Of a stretch of 64,000 bases of DNA, positions 11,511 to 21,667 are shown in pieces. Where the stretch lies: NCBI GenBank assembly GCA_963978905.1, contig OZ022261.1, positions 22,441,686 to 22,505,685 on the forward strand, in the 5' to 3' direction. Positions within the stretch are counted from its first letter, which is position 1, and each line of letters begins with the position of its first letter. Below the pieces are notes generated by a model, which saw only the letters and a list, made by a program, of their open reading frames with translations, ran no database searches and was not told the DNA's origin. The translations under genes were made by a program, and so were the position numbers. This DNA is from Trichostrongylus colubriformis. Its lineage: Eukaryota > Nematoda > Chromadorea > Rhabditida > Trichostrongylidae.

Positions 11511-12395
11511 TTAGGTTGTCCCAAAAGTCTTGTAGGATTTTTCCAAAAAAATCAATAACTCTTGTTTACTTCGAAGAAGGTCTAGGCGGTTCAGGAACAT
11601 GGTAGAAGGCTCTCTAAGCTTCCAACAAAGTGTATATTGACCCACCAGATTCCGTGGAGAGAGCTACACTGCCCGTAGTTGATACCCACCCAACTCGCGG
11701 TGTCATCTACTATGAGTGGTCTTGCGGCACCAAAGCGACGGAAGCTTGCCACTCCATCAACGCTGCATTGGGCAAGGGATATGCGAGCTACGAGACCGTG
11801 CGCCGCTGGTTCATCAGCTTCAGCAACGGCGAGATTGACATGGAAGACAAACCACGCTTAGGACTGTGCTACTTCTGGAACGCAGGAGGAATGCTTTCCC
11901 ACGAGGTGCTGGTACAAGGCGACATGCTACCGTATGCACCCACTAGCTCAAGCAGCTCGCCGTTGCTGTTCGAGAAAAGCGCCGGAGAAGGTTCGCGGTC
12001 ACCCTCCCTGGTGACGACGCCCGCTCCCATTTCGCGAGAAGTTGCGAAAAGTACCCAGGCCAAGTTATAGGAGCTCGGCTGAGATGTGCTGCCCCACCCG
12101 CCACACTCTCCAAACATTGCCCCTTCTGACTATCACCTTACCCATCCTCTCGCATCCTTCCTGGCCAAGAGAAAATTCGTTGATTATGACATGCTTGCAA
12201 AGGCTATCGCTGACTTCTTCGACTCTCAGAACCTAGAGTTCAGGGAGGAGGGAATCAACGATTTGCCTATGAGGTGGCAGAGGGGTGTCGATAGCAATGG
12301 TGAATACTTCGTTGCCCAACTGTTGTTTGTTGGAAGAAAAAAAAATAAAAAGTGATGATCGAAAAAAATCCTACAAGACTTTTGGGACAACCTAA
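11511..12395 (+). mobile_element. Mariner-type deletion derivative (family 2)
   Basis: Near-perfect terminal inverted repeats of about 32 bp (TTAGGTTGTCCCAAAAGTCT at the left, its complement at the right) are flanked by TA at 11509-11510 and 12396-12397, giving 885 bp. The tip TTAGGTTG is shared with family 1, but the rest of the TIR differs. It sits exactly between repeat B and the start of a repeat A fragment. Confidence 0.92.
11630..12355 (+). pseudogene. Mariner transposase with central deletion
   Basis: The helix-turn-helix DNA-binding part is clear (TKATEACHSINAALGKGYAS, then ETVRRWFISFSNGEIDMEDK). It then jumps to CYFWNAGGMLSHEVL, a segment that normally follows the first catalytic Asp, so the central catalytic region is gone. 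A second shift near 11925 scrambles the stretch before LDVLPHPPHSPNIAPSDYHL, where the third catalytic Asp position is kept. The C-terminus reads RWQRGVDSNGEYF, as in the family. It is inactive but recent-looking because both TIRs are intact. Confidence 0.85.
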
Positions 12396-13490
12396 TATAA
12401 AACGCTTCGTCTGTCTATCCGTCCCTCCAGACCTCCGTCTGTCACGAATTAGGTATTATTGGGTCATTCCATAAGTAGTGTCGTTTTTTCAAGCATAAAT
12501 TTTTCCTATGAAATTACAAGTTTTTGCAGCATGTCATATTTCATTTGAAAGAGATCTCAATTGAAACACCATATTCCACTTTAGGAAAATCAACTACTCA
12601 TGCGTGGCGTACTCATTGTCAGTCCTGACCTCTTATACAATTTCCAATATTTAGTTGATCAAGAAGTAGTGTCGTTCTTTTTCTAAAATTTTTTTTTCGA
12701 AAGCACCCGCACTTATTCAAAGTGAAATTTTTTTCTTTCAAACTCCTTGCTTTTTCCACGTTCCTAATCACTACCCGTTCTCAATAGTTCGTCACTTAGA
12801 GTTGTTTCATGAACCACTTCGAAGAACTTTTTCTGCTGTATCGAAAACATCTTTCTAGTTTGTTTTGGCTGCGATTCAGATTGTAGTTTAATAACATGTG
12901 ATACGAGTCCAGTTGACATTTTTCACAATTTATTTTTTCCACGAAAAAGTTAAGGAATCCGGTCAGTGGTATTTCTACGTTCCTAATCACTACCTGTTCT
13001 CAATAGTTCGTCACTCTAACTGATTGGTTGAGAAAATTTCCTTGCCTTGGTTCAAAGAAATTATCAAAAACACAAGGTAGTGGCGGAAAAATAAAATGTG
13101 GAAAAAAACAGCGACGTGATTTTCAAGCAACCGAGTGGTGGAACGTGCAGGAGAGGTCGGGCCCAATTGTCGGCGCCATTCTAACGTACTCAAAAACCGA
13201 ACATGTCATTTTGTAGAGCAGAAAATTTTCTTCCGAATGATATACGACATGCTACTAAAACTTGTGATTTTATGGCAAAGATTTTTCCTTGGAAAAAAAA
13301 AACGACACTACTTATGGAATGGCCCAATAAATGAAAACCCGCGATGATGGAGACAAGTGTGGAATGGGTAGGGCATGGGACAAGAATCAAAAACCACACA
13401 TGGACCAAGTTAAGCTCCGCGCACAGTTGTGGAGCGTGCACTGCAATATTCCGTTTCCGGACTGAAAATTGTTAATTGGGTTTAATACAT
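12396..13490 (+). repeat. Dispersed repeat A fragment, split by an insertion
   Basis: The left part (12396-12457, ACGCTTCGTCTGTCTATCCG and GTCACGAATTAGG) and the right part (13330-13490, GGAATGGGTAGGGCATGGGA, GTTAAGCTCCGCGCAC) are consecutive in the intact copies at 2200 and 39330. They are separated here by the TA element at 12459-13327. Confidence 0.65.
12459..13327. mobile_element. TA-flanked TIR element inserted in repeat A
   Basis: The TIRs are TTGGG(T/C)CATTCCATAAGTA at the left and the complement at the right, extending into CGTTTTTT for about 33 bp. TA lies at 12457-12458 and 13328-13329; the length is 869 bp. The TIR and TA target point to the Tc1/mariner superfamily. No transposase motif was identified; the minus strand has only a 64-codon ORF. 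A direct repeat of about 38 bp (CGTTCCTAATCACTAC...) occurs at 12761-12798 and 12978-13015. Confidence 0.8.
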
Positions 13491-13924
13491 CAAAATGTAT
13501 GCGGGGGCAAGAATCATTCGCGCTACCCTCATGTACCTTAAAGGCATATTCCAGGATTATAATCGCGTGATATTTCGCTCGAATATGAAGTCAAGAGTCC
13601 TGAAGAACACCAAAGTGAAGAAAAAAACGAAAGAAATCCTCAAAGACCCTAAAAATAAGGCCTTATTGGTTTTGAAAGTGTACGAGTTTATTGTCCAGAA
13701 AATGGTGTCTGGACGAGTTCCCCAAAACTCGGTTTTCTGCCAAGTTTCGTGGTGGAGATCGATGCGACTGCTGCTCAGCTGATTTCTTCCTGGATATTCT
13801 GCTGTTTCTGCTCCAATTATGTATTCCTTGTTCTGCTTTCCCCCTGGATGAATTCTTTCTGCGGTGTTCAGCTGCTACTATTCTTCCTTTCTATTCTTAT
13901 CCAGTCCTTACTACGAAGATGGAC

Positions 13925-16205
13925 CGATCAGCTGATTTCAGCGGTACATTCTTATATTCTCTATAATTTCAAGTTAAAAATTCTTTATTTTCAAGAGGTA
14001 AGTTAATTATTGTGATAAAGCCTCTGTTTTTTTGTTAACCATGCATGCATTCAGTTCCTAGTCGTGTTTTCATGGCCTTTTGTCCTTTTTGTGTTTTTGT
14101 GTTTTGTTTCTTGTTCATTCTTTTTGTTTGCGACCTGTTTTTCATTACTGTGTCATTGATGCGTCCTTATTTTTGTCGAGGACACTCTTTGACATTGTTG
14201 TGAAAGTTTTGGTCGCCGTGGAATCTCCAGTTTCCCTGATTTTGCCAGTGTGGTGAGTTTTTAAAGTTTAGTTTGAATTGTTCTTATTTCATTTGACTCG
14301 ATCTTCATTGAGGTGTCCTTGATGTGCTTCTATGATTGTCAGGAGCACTCTTTGACACTGTTTTGAAGTTCATGGTTGCTTTGTTTTTCATCTTTTGCTG
14401 GTTTTTTTAATCTTCTTGTTCATTTATTATTATTTCTCAGTTAATTGATCCGTTTTACATTGTAGTGCTTCTGATATATCCTTAATTTTGTTAGAGCAGT
14501 CTTTGACATTGTTTTGCATGTATGCGTCTTTTTAGAATGCACTGTTTCTAAGGAAATGCCTCACGCACCATGAAATTAGCTGCACCGTGAGTTCATTTTA
14601 GTATTTTTACTTGTTTTTCTTTTGATCACCTCGACTTTTATAACATTCGGTTGTTCCTTTTATGTGGAAACACTTTCTTATACTGTTTTGGAGCTTGCAA
14701 AGTTGTTTAAACACGCCGTCTCGTTTGTTGCCCTTCCAGTCGGATGATTTTCCTCATTGTTACGTGGTGAGTGGTATAAAACCTGTAAGTTGCTTTCAGT
14801 TTTTGAATGCTTAATGTGTAATTTCTCCCAGTTCTTTCGTATCTTGCAAAGGAATCATTAGAAGTCGACGAGGGTGTCTTTGTCAGTGGTTATATCGGCT
14901 ATCCCGAGCCTCATCATCACCGACTATGCTGTTTTGTCAATTTTATGTATCACCTTCTAGTTCAATTCTTTTCAGCTTCTTGCTTTTATAAATTATCATG
15001 TACCTGCATGATCTCTAGAGTGAATAGAAGTTCACTAGGAAAAGGAGTAACAATTGGTGGGCATGATGTTGTTATGAACAGTGATTCACATGATAATTTA
15101 AAAAAAGAACACAAGACCGTAAAAGTACATGAAAATTTATAAAAGCAAGAAGCTGAAAAGAATTGAACTAGAAGGTGATACATAAAAATGACAAAACAGG
15201 ATAGTCGGTGATGATGAGGCTTGGGATAGCCGATATAACCACTGACAAAGACACCCTCTTCGACTTCTAATGATTCCTTTGCAAGATACGAAAGAACTGG
15301 GAGAAATTACACATTAAGCATTCAAAAACTGAAAGCAACTTACAGGTTTTATACCACTCACCACGTAACAATGAGGAAAATCATCCGACTGGAAGGGCAA
15401 CAAACGAGACGGCGTGTTTAAACAACTTTGCAAGCTCCAAAACAGTATAAGAAAGTGTTTCCACATAAAAGGAACAACCGAATGTTATAAAAATCGAGGT
15501 GATCAAAAGAAAAACAAGTAAAAATACTAAAATGAACTCACGGTGCAGCTAATTTCATGGTGCGTGAGGCATTTCCTTAGAAACAGTGCATTCTAAAAAG
15601 ACGCATACATGCAAAACAATGCCAGAGACTGCTCTAACAAAATTAAGGATATATCAGAAGCACTACAATGTAAAACGGATCAATTAACTGAGAAATAATA
15701 ATAAATGAACAAGAAGATTAAAAAACCAGCAAAAGATGAAAAACAAAGCGACCATGAACTTCAAAACAGTGTCAAAGAGTGCTCCTGACAATCATAGAAG
15801 CACATCAAGGACACATCAATGAAGATCGAGTCAAATTAAATGAGAACAATTCAAACTAAACTTTAAAAACTCACCACACTGGCAAATCAGGGAAACTGGA
15901 GATTCCACGGCGACCAACACTTTCACAACAATGTCAAAGAGTGTCCTCGACAAAAATAAGGACGCATCAATGACACAGTAATGGAAAACAGGTCGCGAAC
16001 AAAAAAGAATGAACAAGAAACAAAACACAAAACACAAGAAGGACAAGAGGCCATGAAAACACGACAATAGGAACTGAATGCATGCATGGTTAACAAAAAA
16101 ACAGAGGCATTATCACAATAATTAACTTACCTCTTGAAAATGAAGAATTCTGAACCAGAAATTATAGAGAATATAAGAATATATAGCAGAATTCAGCGAT
16201 TCGGT
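13925..16205. repeat. Giant palindrome, two arms of about 1.08 kb
   Basis: The arms meet at GTAC (15003) and GTAC (15125). The left arm holds about four degenerate units near 14179, 14340, 14490 and 14664 carrying (A/G)(G/A)CACTCTTTGACA(T/C)TGTT, spaced about 150-175 bp apart; the right arm mirrors them. The same peptide-like ORF start appears on both strands near 14945 and 15183, which is a palindrome effect and not a gene. Confidence 0.85.
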
Positions 16206-16401
16206 GCAAGAAATCAGCTAGAAGAACTTAAACGGCAAAATGTGACATTGCTCTCCCCGGTGCGGTTGCGTCGCGGCTTTCGTACTGGGGCATACTATCT
16301 CCCCGAGCGCGCTAATCTTCCATGCCATGTGGTCCTGCTTGAGGTGGAATGTCTTCGGAATCGTCGTTTAACATCCATGATTGCTATAGTCAACACTGTT
16401 C

Positions 16402-16634
16402 GGGTCAAATAAAGTTGGGGGAGAAGGGGGGAGAGGGGGAGACGCAATTTGCGTCAACGTCGAAGCTCCTTTCTCTCCCTAGGCTTAGGCTAAAATTGAT
16501 ATCCCCTCCCCTCATGAAAAAGCATCTGTCAAAGCATAGCTTTCATCTGCTTCAGCCTAAGCCTAGGGAAGGAAAGAAGCTATGACGTGGGTGGAAATTT
16601 TGCGTCTCCCCCCCCCCCCGACTTTACTTGACCC
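16402..16634 (+). mobile_element. hAT-type MITE, copy 1, with perfect 8 bp target duplication
   Basis: The TIRs are GGGTCAAATAAAGT-GGGGG at the left and CCCCCGACTTTACTTGACCC at the right. The duplication CACTGTTC is at 16394-16401 and 16635-16642. The inner part is also self-complementary (CCCTAGGCTTAGGCTAAA / TCAGCCTAAGCCTAGGG). Total 233 bp. An 8 bp target duplication is the hallmark of hAT elements. It is nested in the right side of the TTAA foldback. Confidence 0.9.
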
Positions 16635-17475
16635 CACTGTTCATCAAGAAACGTGTTCAACAAATCAAATCAATTCAACAAATATCACATAAAAATATCA
16701 CATAAAAAACTACTCTACAGCTTCAGTTCTGAAAAACCTGGAAATCTATGCTAGTTCCGATAACTTGAATTAAAGTAACAACAATATGAAGGCATATCAG
16801 AAAACTAATACCGCTCAACATAACATGTTTTAAGATTCAGAGGACCCTTGGCATAAAAGATTTTCTAAAAGCATTTTGATAGCGCACGCGCAATTAATGA
16901 AAACATCGCAAGGAGTAGTGGAAACTGAATTCGCATCTTCATAGAAAAGTGGCAAATCCTGCATAAAATACACTATAAAGACGGTGCACGTTCTGGATAA
17001 AGTACACTCCAGAGAAAACATATTACTACAATAAGCAGCAAATGGAAAGGTAACGAAGAAAACTACCACCCCCAGTTAAAAGCAGAAGCGGCATGGAGAT
17101 AGCGCGCTTGGACGAAATAATATGCTCCAGTACGAAAGCCGCGACGCAACCGCACCGGGGAGAGCAATGTCACATTTTGCCGTTTAAGTTCTTCTAAATC
17201 AGCTGATACCTGAATATCCCCCAACGACACCCCACACGACGCAGCACGCGGCCGCGTAGCGACTCGTGCGTTTCAAAATGAACGTTGGGCGGGCACGAGC
17301 TCCGGGTGTGTCCGAGCTGTCTTCTGGAGATCCATGCGCTGCGATGAGTCATCATCGTGCCCCCTTACATTCACAGCCGCACACCCGCGTGGGGAACTAT
17401 TTGGTCATGTGAAAGGGCTGCAATGTTTCCCTAATCCTGGAATATGCCTTTAAGTAGCAGAGTAAAAAAGGACTG

Positions 17476-17700
17476 GGGTCAAATAAAGTCGGGGGGGAGA
17501 CGCAATTTTGCGTCGACGTTTCACCTACGTCAAAGCTTCTTTCCCTCCCTAGGCTTAGGTTAAAGCAGATGAAACCTATGCTCTGACAGATGCTTTTTCA
17601 TGTAGGAGAAGGGGATATCAATTTTAGCCTAAGCCTAGGGAGGGAAAGGAGCTTTGACGTCGACGCAAAATTGCGTCTCCCCCCCGACTTTATTTGACCC
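17476..17700 (-). mobile_element. hAT-type MITE, copy 2, opposite orientation
   Basis: Same family as the copy at 16402, inverted. The TIRs are GGGTCAAATAAAGTCGGGGG and its complement, with perfect duplication AAGGACTG at 17468-17475 and 17701-17708. Total 225 bp, almost wholly self-complementary. It lies 22 bp outside the TTAA border of the 3.9 kb foldback. Confidence 0.92.
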
Positions 17701-17762
17701 AAGGACTGCTTTTAAGTAGGCATATCGTTGGCATGATATGATCAACTGGGTGAGTCACATCC

Positions 17763-18315
17763 ACGGGGTATGGGTATATGTATGGGTGTGTACAAGTTAT
17801 GGATTGGCACGGGTATAGGTATTACTGTTGGGAAGAGTATGAGAAAAGTACATGCGGCTATAATTGCTGTGAATATGACGCATGTTAGAAGCTACCATTG
17901 CAGGACTGTCAACGAGTGTGGGGTGGATGCAACCTTGGATATGGTTATGTACTGGGGTACGAGTATGAGACTGATTATTGAAATGGATATGGGTAAGGGC
18001 ATATCCCGGTACGGTGGAAGCTTTGCCGTGGGTGTAGATATGGATATGGATATGGATATAGAAATGCGTATGGATATGGAAAGGTTATGGATATAGGTAT
18101 AGGTATGGTGATGGATATGGGTATCATAGGTATGGGTTCTAATATGGGTATGGGTAAGGGTATGTGCAACTGCATACGCATGGAAATGAAGATTGGTAGG
18201 TATACATATACTGTGGGTCAATACGCTTTACTGAGTTGGCGATGGCTCCACGTGCACGGCTTAGAGGTGGGTGTATGCCTGGGTATAGGTGTGGGTATCT
18301 TTATGGGTTAGCTAC
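17763..18315. repeat. Degenerate hexamer array (GGNTAT/GGTATR)
   Basis: Irregular runs such as GGTATGGGTATATGTATGGG and GATATGGATATGGATATGGA fill the segment. The ORFs here, Met-Gly-Ile/Asp-Met in one direction and Thr-His or Ile-Ser in the other, are products of the repeat. Confidence 0.75.
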
Positions 18316-18370
18316 ATGTGTGGCTTGAAGGCAGTGATAAGGGTGAATCGGGCCGAATATGGAAGATCAT

Positions 18371-18460
18371 CAGATGTGAATGTCAACGTGCTTAGTAGTA
18401 CAGTGGTGAAGCAACAACGGAATGAAACAGTCAAAAACCTCAGAAATAAGCCTCTCCCCA
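18371..18460 (-). repeat. Relic of the TTAA MITE family
   Basis: The reverse complement aligns with the right part of the MITE copies at 22510 and 44336 (GGCTTATTTCTGAGGTTTTT, then the TTCCGTTGTTGCTTCACCACT and TTGACATTCACATCTG segments). Only about 90 bp survive. Confidence 0.5.
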
Positions 18461-19250
18461 CCGCCGTTTATTCTTAGAAAGAACGGGTCGGGCCGAAAAA
18501 AAGGGGGGATGGAATAAAACAATGTGGGAAGAAGACGGCTCTTATGAAGCCCGGTACATTGTTTCTCATCGGAAATTTCGCCACTCATAGGCTTCTTATC
18601 CCGTTAGCTTTCATTTGCGTGACCCATATTAGGAGATCTCATTTCCCCTGTACTACTATCACTGCATCCAAAAACATCGGAGGGTGCAATTTCGGCCTCC
18701 GGTAAGACCTATCGTAACGCTTGCAGTTCGTTAGGTTGCATACATTGCGCACGTGACACCTTCTCAATATATCAAGTGTGAATTCGATCAGTTTCTCAAA
18801 ATCAAGAACACCTTTTTTTACCCTTTCGCTTATTCTACCATTCAATGTTTCACCTGATCACTGATCTTTGTTGTTTCACTTATTCCACATCATTATGAAC
18901 GAACGAAATACACCTCACGAGACAACAAATGGCATCTTCTACAGCGAGCAACTCGAAGAAGGTGATGTTGCAGCTCAAAGTGATGCGTGGATCACAACCT
19001 CCCGCTTTCGAATCCGGTTTCTCTGCCGGATATTGCTTCAAACCTCGAAACTTCGTTTCAAAACGATCATTTCTTCTTATTTTCATCTTTCTTTCAGGCT
19101 CATCCTACCGATCCTTTAAGGGTTTGCCAAGTATTACATCAGGTCAGAAATCACACAGTGCAATACTGTCAAAGAGCATAGGGTGGGTATCCTATTAATT
19201 ATACTATTATTATACTCCAAGTTCTCTCTTCTTGAAACCTCGGCATGATG
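18461..19250. other. No gene recognised
   Basis: Overlapping short ORFs at 18868-19198 lack family resemblance. A small inverted piece of the Penelope end follows at 19257. Confidence 0.3.
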
Positions 19251-19336
19251 TTAAAGTAATCGTGTGCTGCTTTGCCAAACGAGGTTAGTAGGGGGGTCTG
19301 ACTCAGGGTCAAAGTCATGATGTCAGGAATCACATC

Positions 19337-20482
19337 ATGACTTTGGTCAAGGAGTGTCTTAGTTGTAACATATTTAAATGGTCAGGTTCGTACTACTCGC
19401 AAATAAGAGGTTTGGCTATGGGTCAGCGGCTCGCACCGGTTCTTGCGATATGCTTCATGAGTAGAATCGAAGAACCGGTGCTGGCTCGTATGCCACTGAT
19501 GTACTGCAGATACATCGATGACTGTTTCATCATAACATCAACGCAGTCTGAGATGGATGAATGCTTTCGTATTCTTAACGAACAATCTCAGTACATCAAG
19601 CTCACTCGAGAGACACCAACGAATGGTTGGCTCCCTTACCTTAACACCCAGGTGAAGGTGTCCGACGACATGATCAGCGTCAAGTGGTACCGAAAAGGAA
19701 GTTCTAAGAATATCCTGATCCACGCGAAATCGGCCCGCCCCATTGCTGTAAAGAGAGCTGTTGTTAAAAACATGTTCAAGACTGCCACAGCAGTGTGCAC
19801 GGGCAACGACGAAAGACGAGAATCAGTCGCGCTGGCTTCTCGTATAGCTGCTCAAAACGGCTATACTCAACCATCGTACCACGTTAGAACATTTCCTGAT
19901 CATAGAAGACGAGGATCGCCCTTCCAAGACCGCATACCTTTTTGTCTGCCCTTTATCTCTGACACATTCTCCTCAGCAATACGTCGATGCCTAGTTCGTG
20001 CTCAGCTCCAAAACGATGTCGTTCTTGTCAATATTCCGAACGGCAACATCAAACGTCAGCTGGTACGGAACAGGCTCTACGATTGCGAATGTGTTTCGGA
20101 GAACTGCGTCATTTGCCCCTACGGCAAGATAGGAGACTGTACAAAATCCGGTGTGGTTTATGAGATTGAATGTAGGGTGTGCAATGGCAAGTATATTGGG
20201 GAGACCGGCCGCGTTTTGATAACGCGTATAAATGAACATCTGGCCAGTAAGAGAAGGGGATCAATAACAACTCCACTTGGAAGACACAGACGTGAACAGC
20301 ACAGCGGGAATGACTTTGACGTGAAGTGCAAAATTCTGTCACATGAGACCGAGATTTCATCTAGGAAGGCATTAGAAGCGTTTTGGATATCCGTAAGGAA
20401 TCCAATAATGAACAACAGAAATGAGTGTCCTTCAATCACAAGTGAATTCCTGCCGTTTGTACCGCTCTGTGGGTTAGAATGA
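19337..20482 (+). CDS. Penelope-type reverse transcriptase with GIY-YIG endonuclease (partial)
   Basis: A 381-codon open frame. Residues 25-45 (GLAMGQRLAPVLAICFMSRI) form the RT motif before the active site. The catalytic YIDD box is at 59-62 (CRYIDDCF). A Cys-rich CECVSENCVICPYG linker precedes the GIY-YIG nuclease: VVYEIEC at 273-279, then KYIGETGR at 285-292 with the conserved Arg, and RINEHL after it. Penelope elements use the nuclease to nick target DNA and the RT to prime from it. Complete proteins are roughly twice this length, so the front of the RT is lost; the ATG at 19337 is simply the first Met in the open frame. The intact remainder suggests a fairly young copy. Confidence 0.9.
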   Translation: MTLVKECLSCNIFKWSGSYYSQIRGLAMGQRLAPVLAICFMSRIEEPVLARMPLMYCRYIDDCFIITSTQSEMDECFRILNEQSQYIKLTRETPTNGWLPYLNTQVKVSDDMISVKWYRKGSSKNILIHAKSARPIAVKRAVVKNMFKTATAVCTGNDERRESVALASRIAAQNGYTQPSYHVRTFPDHRRRGSPFQDRIPFCLPFISDTFSSAIRRCLVRAQLQNDVVLVNIPNGNIKRQLVRNRLYDCECVSENCVICPYGKIGDCTKSGVVYEIECRVCNGKYIGETGRVLITRINEHLASKRRGSITTPLGRHRREQHSGNDFDVKCKILSHETEISSRKALEAFWISVRNPIMNNRNECPSITSEFLPFVPLCGLE

Positions 20483-20723
20483 TGTCGCGACTGACAGCAC
20501 CGTCATTTGTCAACACCGCTGTATAGTGATTCTCAGTCGCACATTATACTAACACGAGTCGGTAGCGACGTCCTACCACTCGCGGTGGATCACGGGGTGA
20601 GTTCAATTTCTTTCTTTCGTCTATTCGACTCTCCATGGATTGAGTGGGTAAGTCCGAAATGCTAGGGGTTTTTGGCGCTTGATCGGGTAAATCAAGGGTC
20701 AGCAAACTTCGAACCACTTTTTA

Positions 20724-20761
20724 GGCCTCTGAAGACGACGAAAGGGTCGAAACGTCAGGCC
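20724..20761 (+). ncRNA. Hammerhead-ribozyme-like motif of the Penelope element
   Basis: Stem I is GGCCT (20724-20728) with AGGCC (20757-20761). The core box CTGAAGA (20729-20735) fits CUGANGA. A short stem II is formed by GAC (20737-20739) and GTC (20746-20748). GAAA (20749-20752) follows, then C plus the cleavage-type triplet GTC (20754-20756). The ACGT between GAAA and the cleavage site is self-complementary, so stem III would form between two copies, as reported for Penelope hammerheads. The extra C at 20736 is unusual. Fold inferred by eye. Confidence 0.65.
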
Positions 20762-20815
20762 AAAAATAAATTGATCCACCTACTAACCTCGTTTGGCAAA
20801 GCAGCACACGATTAA

Positions 20816-21044
20816 TTTTACTATTATTATATTTTTCCCAATCTTATTTTACTCTGTTATTCTTATATTATGTTATATTATTATTTTATTGCATTATCAT
20901 ATGCACTACATTATATTATTTTATTACTATATTATTGTATTTTTATTACTATCACTTCATTATACCGTTATGTTATTAATATTGTTATTATTATTAATAT
21001 AGTTATTATTATCATTATTACTATCATTATTATTATTACTATTA

Positions 21045-21116
<72 letters not shown>

Positions 21117-21342
21117 TGTTTTACTATTATATCATTATATCATTATATTATTATACCATTATACTAATATATTATTTGTATTGTATTGTTGTAATATTAT
21201 ATTATATTATTATATTTATATTGTATTACTGTATTATTATATTATATTATTATATTTATATTATATTATTATATTAATATATATTATTGTATTATATTAT
21301 TACATTATTGTATTATCATTATTATTATATTATTACATAATG
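20816..21342. repeat. (TTA)n-rich microsatellite, left side
   Basis: Long ATT/TTA runs, nearly pure at about 21040-21110, become irregular toward both edges. The poly-Ile ORFs across it are repeat artefacts. Confidence 0.9.
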
Positions 21343-21667
21343 TAACCCGCGGGGGAAGGGGGGGGGGCTGCCTGTAGCAGGGCACCTCTAACTGAGCTTA
21401 TATAAGCGGTTTAATGCCCTCGCATTGAGGTCAGATTGCTAAGGGGAATCCCACAGGGGAATTAAGATTTGAAATTGTGCCCAAGGTTACTGACCTGAGC
21501 TGATTGCTGTCGGTCAGCTCCGTTCACTAACCTGAGGCATAATTTCAAATCTCATTCCCCCTGCGGATTCCCCTTAGCAATCTGACCTAAACCCTGAGGA
21601 CATTTAATCACTTATATAAGCTCAGCTCAGGTGACCTTCTACAGTCCCCCCCCCTTCCCGCGGGTTA
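21343..21667. mobile_element. Palindromic MITE inside the AT microsatellite
   Basis: The ends GTAACCCGCGGGGGAAGGGG and CCCCTTCCCGCGGGTTAC are complementary. Inner segments (CTTATATAAGC.., CAGATTGCTAAGGGGAATCC, ATTTGAAATT) recur inverted, so nearly the whole 325 bp folds back. Flanks ACATAAT / ATAATAA allow a 5 bp ATAAT duplication, but in AT-rich DNA this may be chance. Superfamily not assigned. Confidence 0.75.

Larger units (their letters stand above)
13542..17449. mobile_element. 3.9 kb TTAA-flanked foldback element
   Basis: The tips AGGCATATTCCAGGATTA (13542-13559) and its exact complement (17432-17449) are each bordered by TTAA (13538-13541, 17450-17453). Inside, a left arm at about 13925-15003 and a right arm at about 15125-16205 are reverse complements of each other with few mismatches, around a 121 nt spacer. 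A second inverted pair (about 16200-16300 with 17113-17212) flanks a hAT-type MITE. No transposase was found. TTAA target use recalls piggyBac, but the AGGCA tips are not the usual piggyBac CCC start. Confidence 0.75.
19257..20815 (+). mobile_element. Penelope-like element, 5' truncated
   Basis: The coding part and 3' region are present. The last 35 bp (about 20781-20815, CCTACTAACCTCGTTTGGCA...) reappear inverted at 19257-19291, so the element is bracketed by short inverted copies of its own end. Such terminal rearrangements are characteristic of Penelope insertions. The N-terminal part of the RT is missing. Confidence 0.8.

Noticed and set aside
14945..15183. Near-identical ORFs on opposite strands
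   Set aside because: They mirror each other because they lie at the centre of the palindrome; no splice or family support.
17530..17640. TTAGGC motifs, as in nematode telomeres
   Set aside because: Only single or double units inside the hAT-type MITE; no tandem telomeric array.
17770..18311. Overlapping ORFs on both strands (Met-Gly-Ile and Thr-His repeats)
   Set aside because: All arise from the degenerate GGNTAT hexamer array.
20870..21277. 135-codon ORF rich in Ile/Tyr
   Set aside because: It is a translation of the ATT/TTA microsatellite, not a gene.
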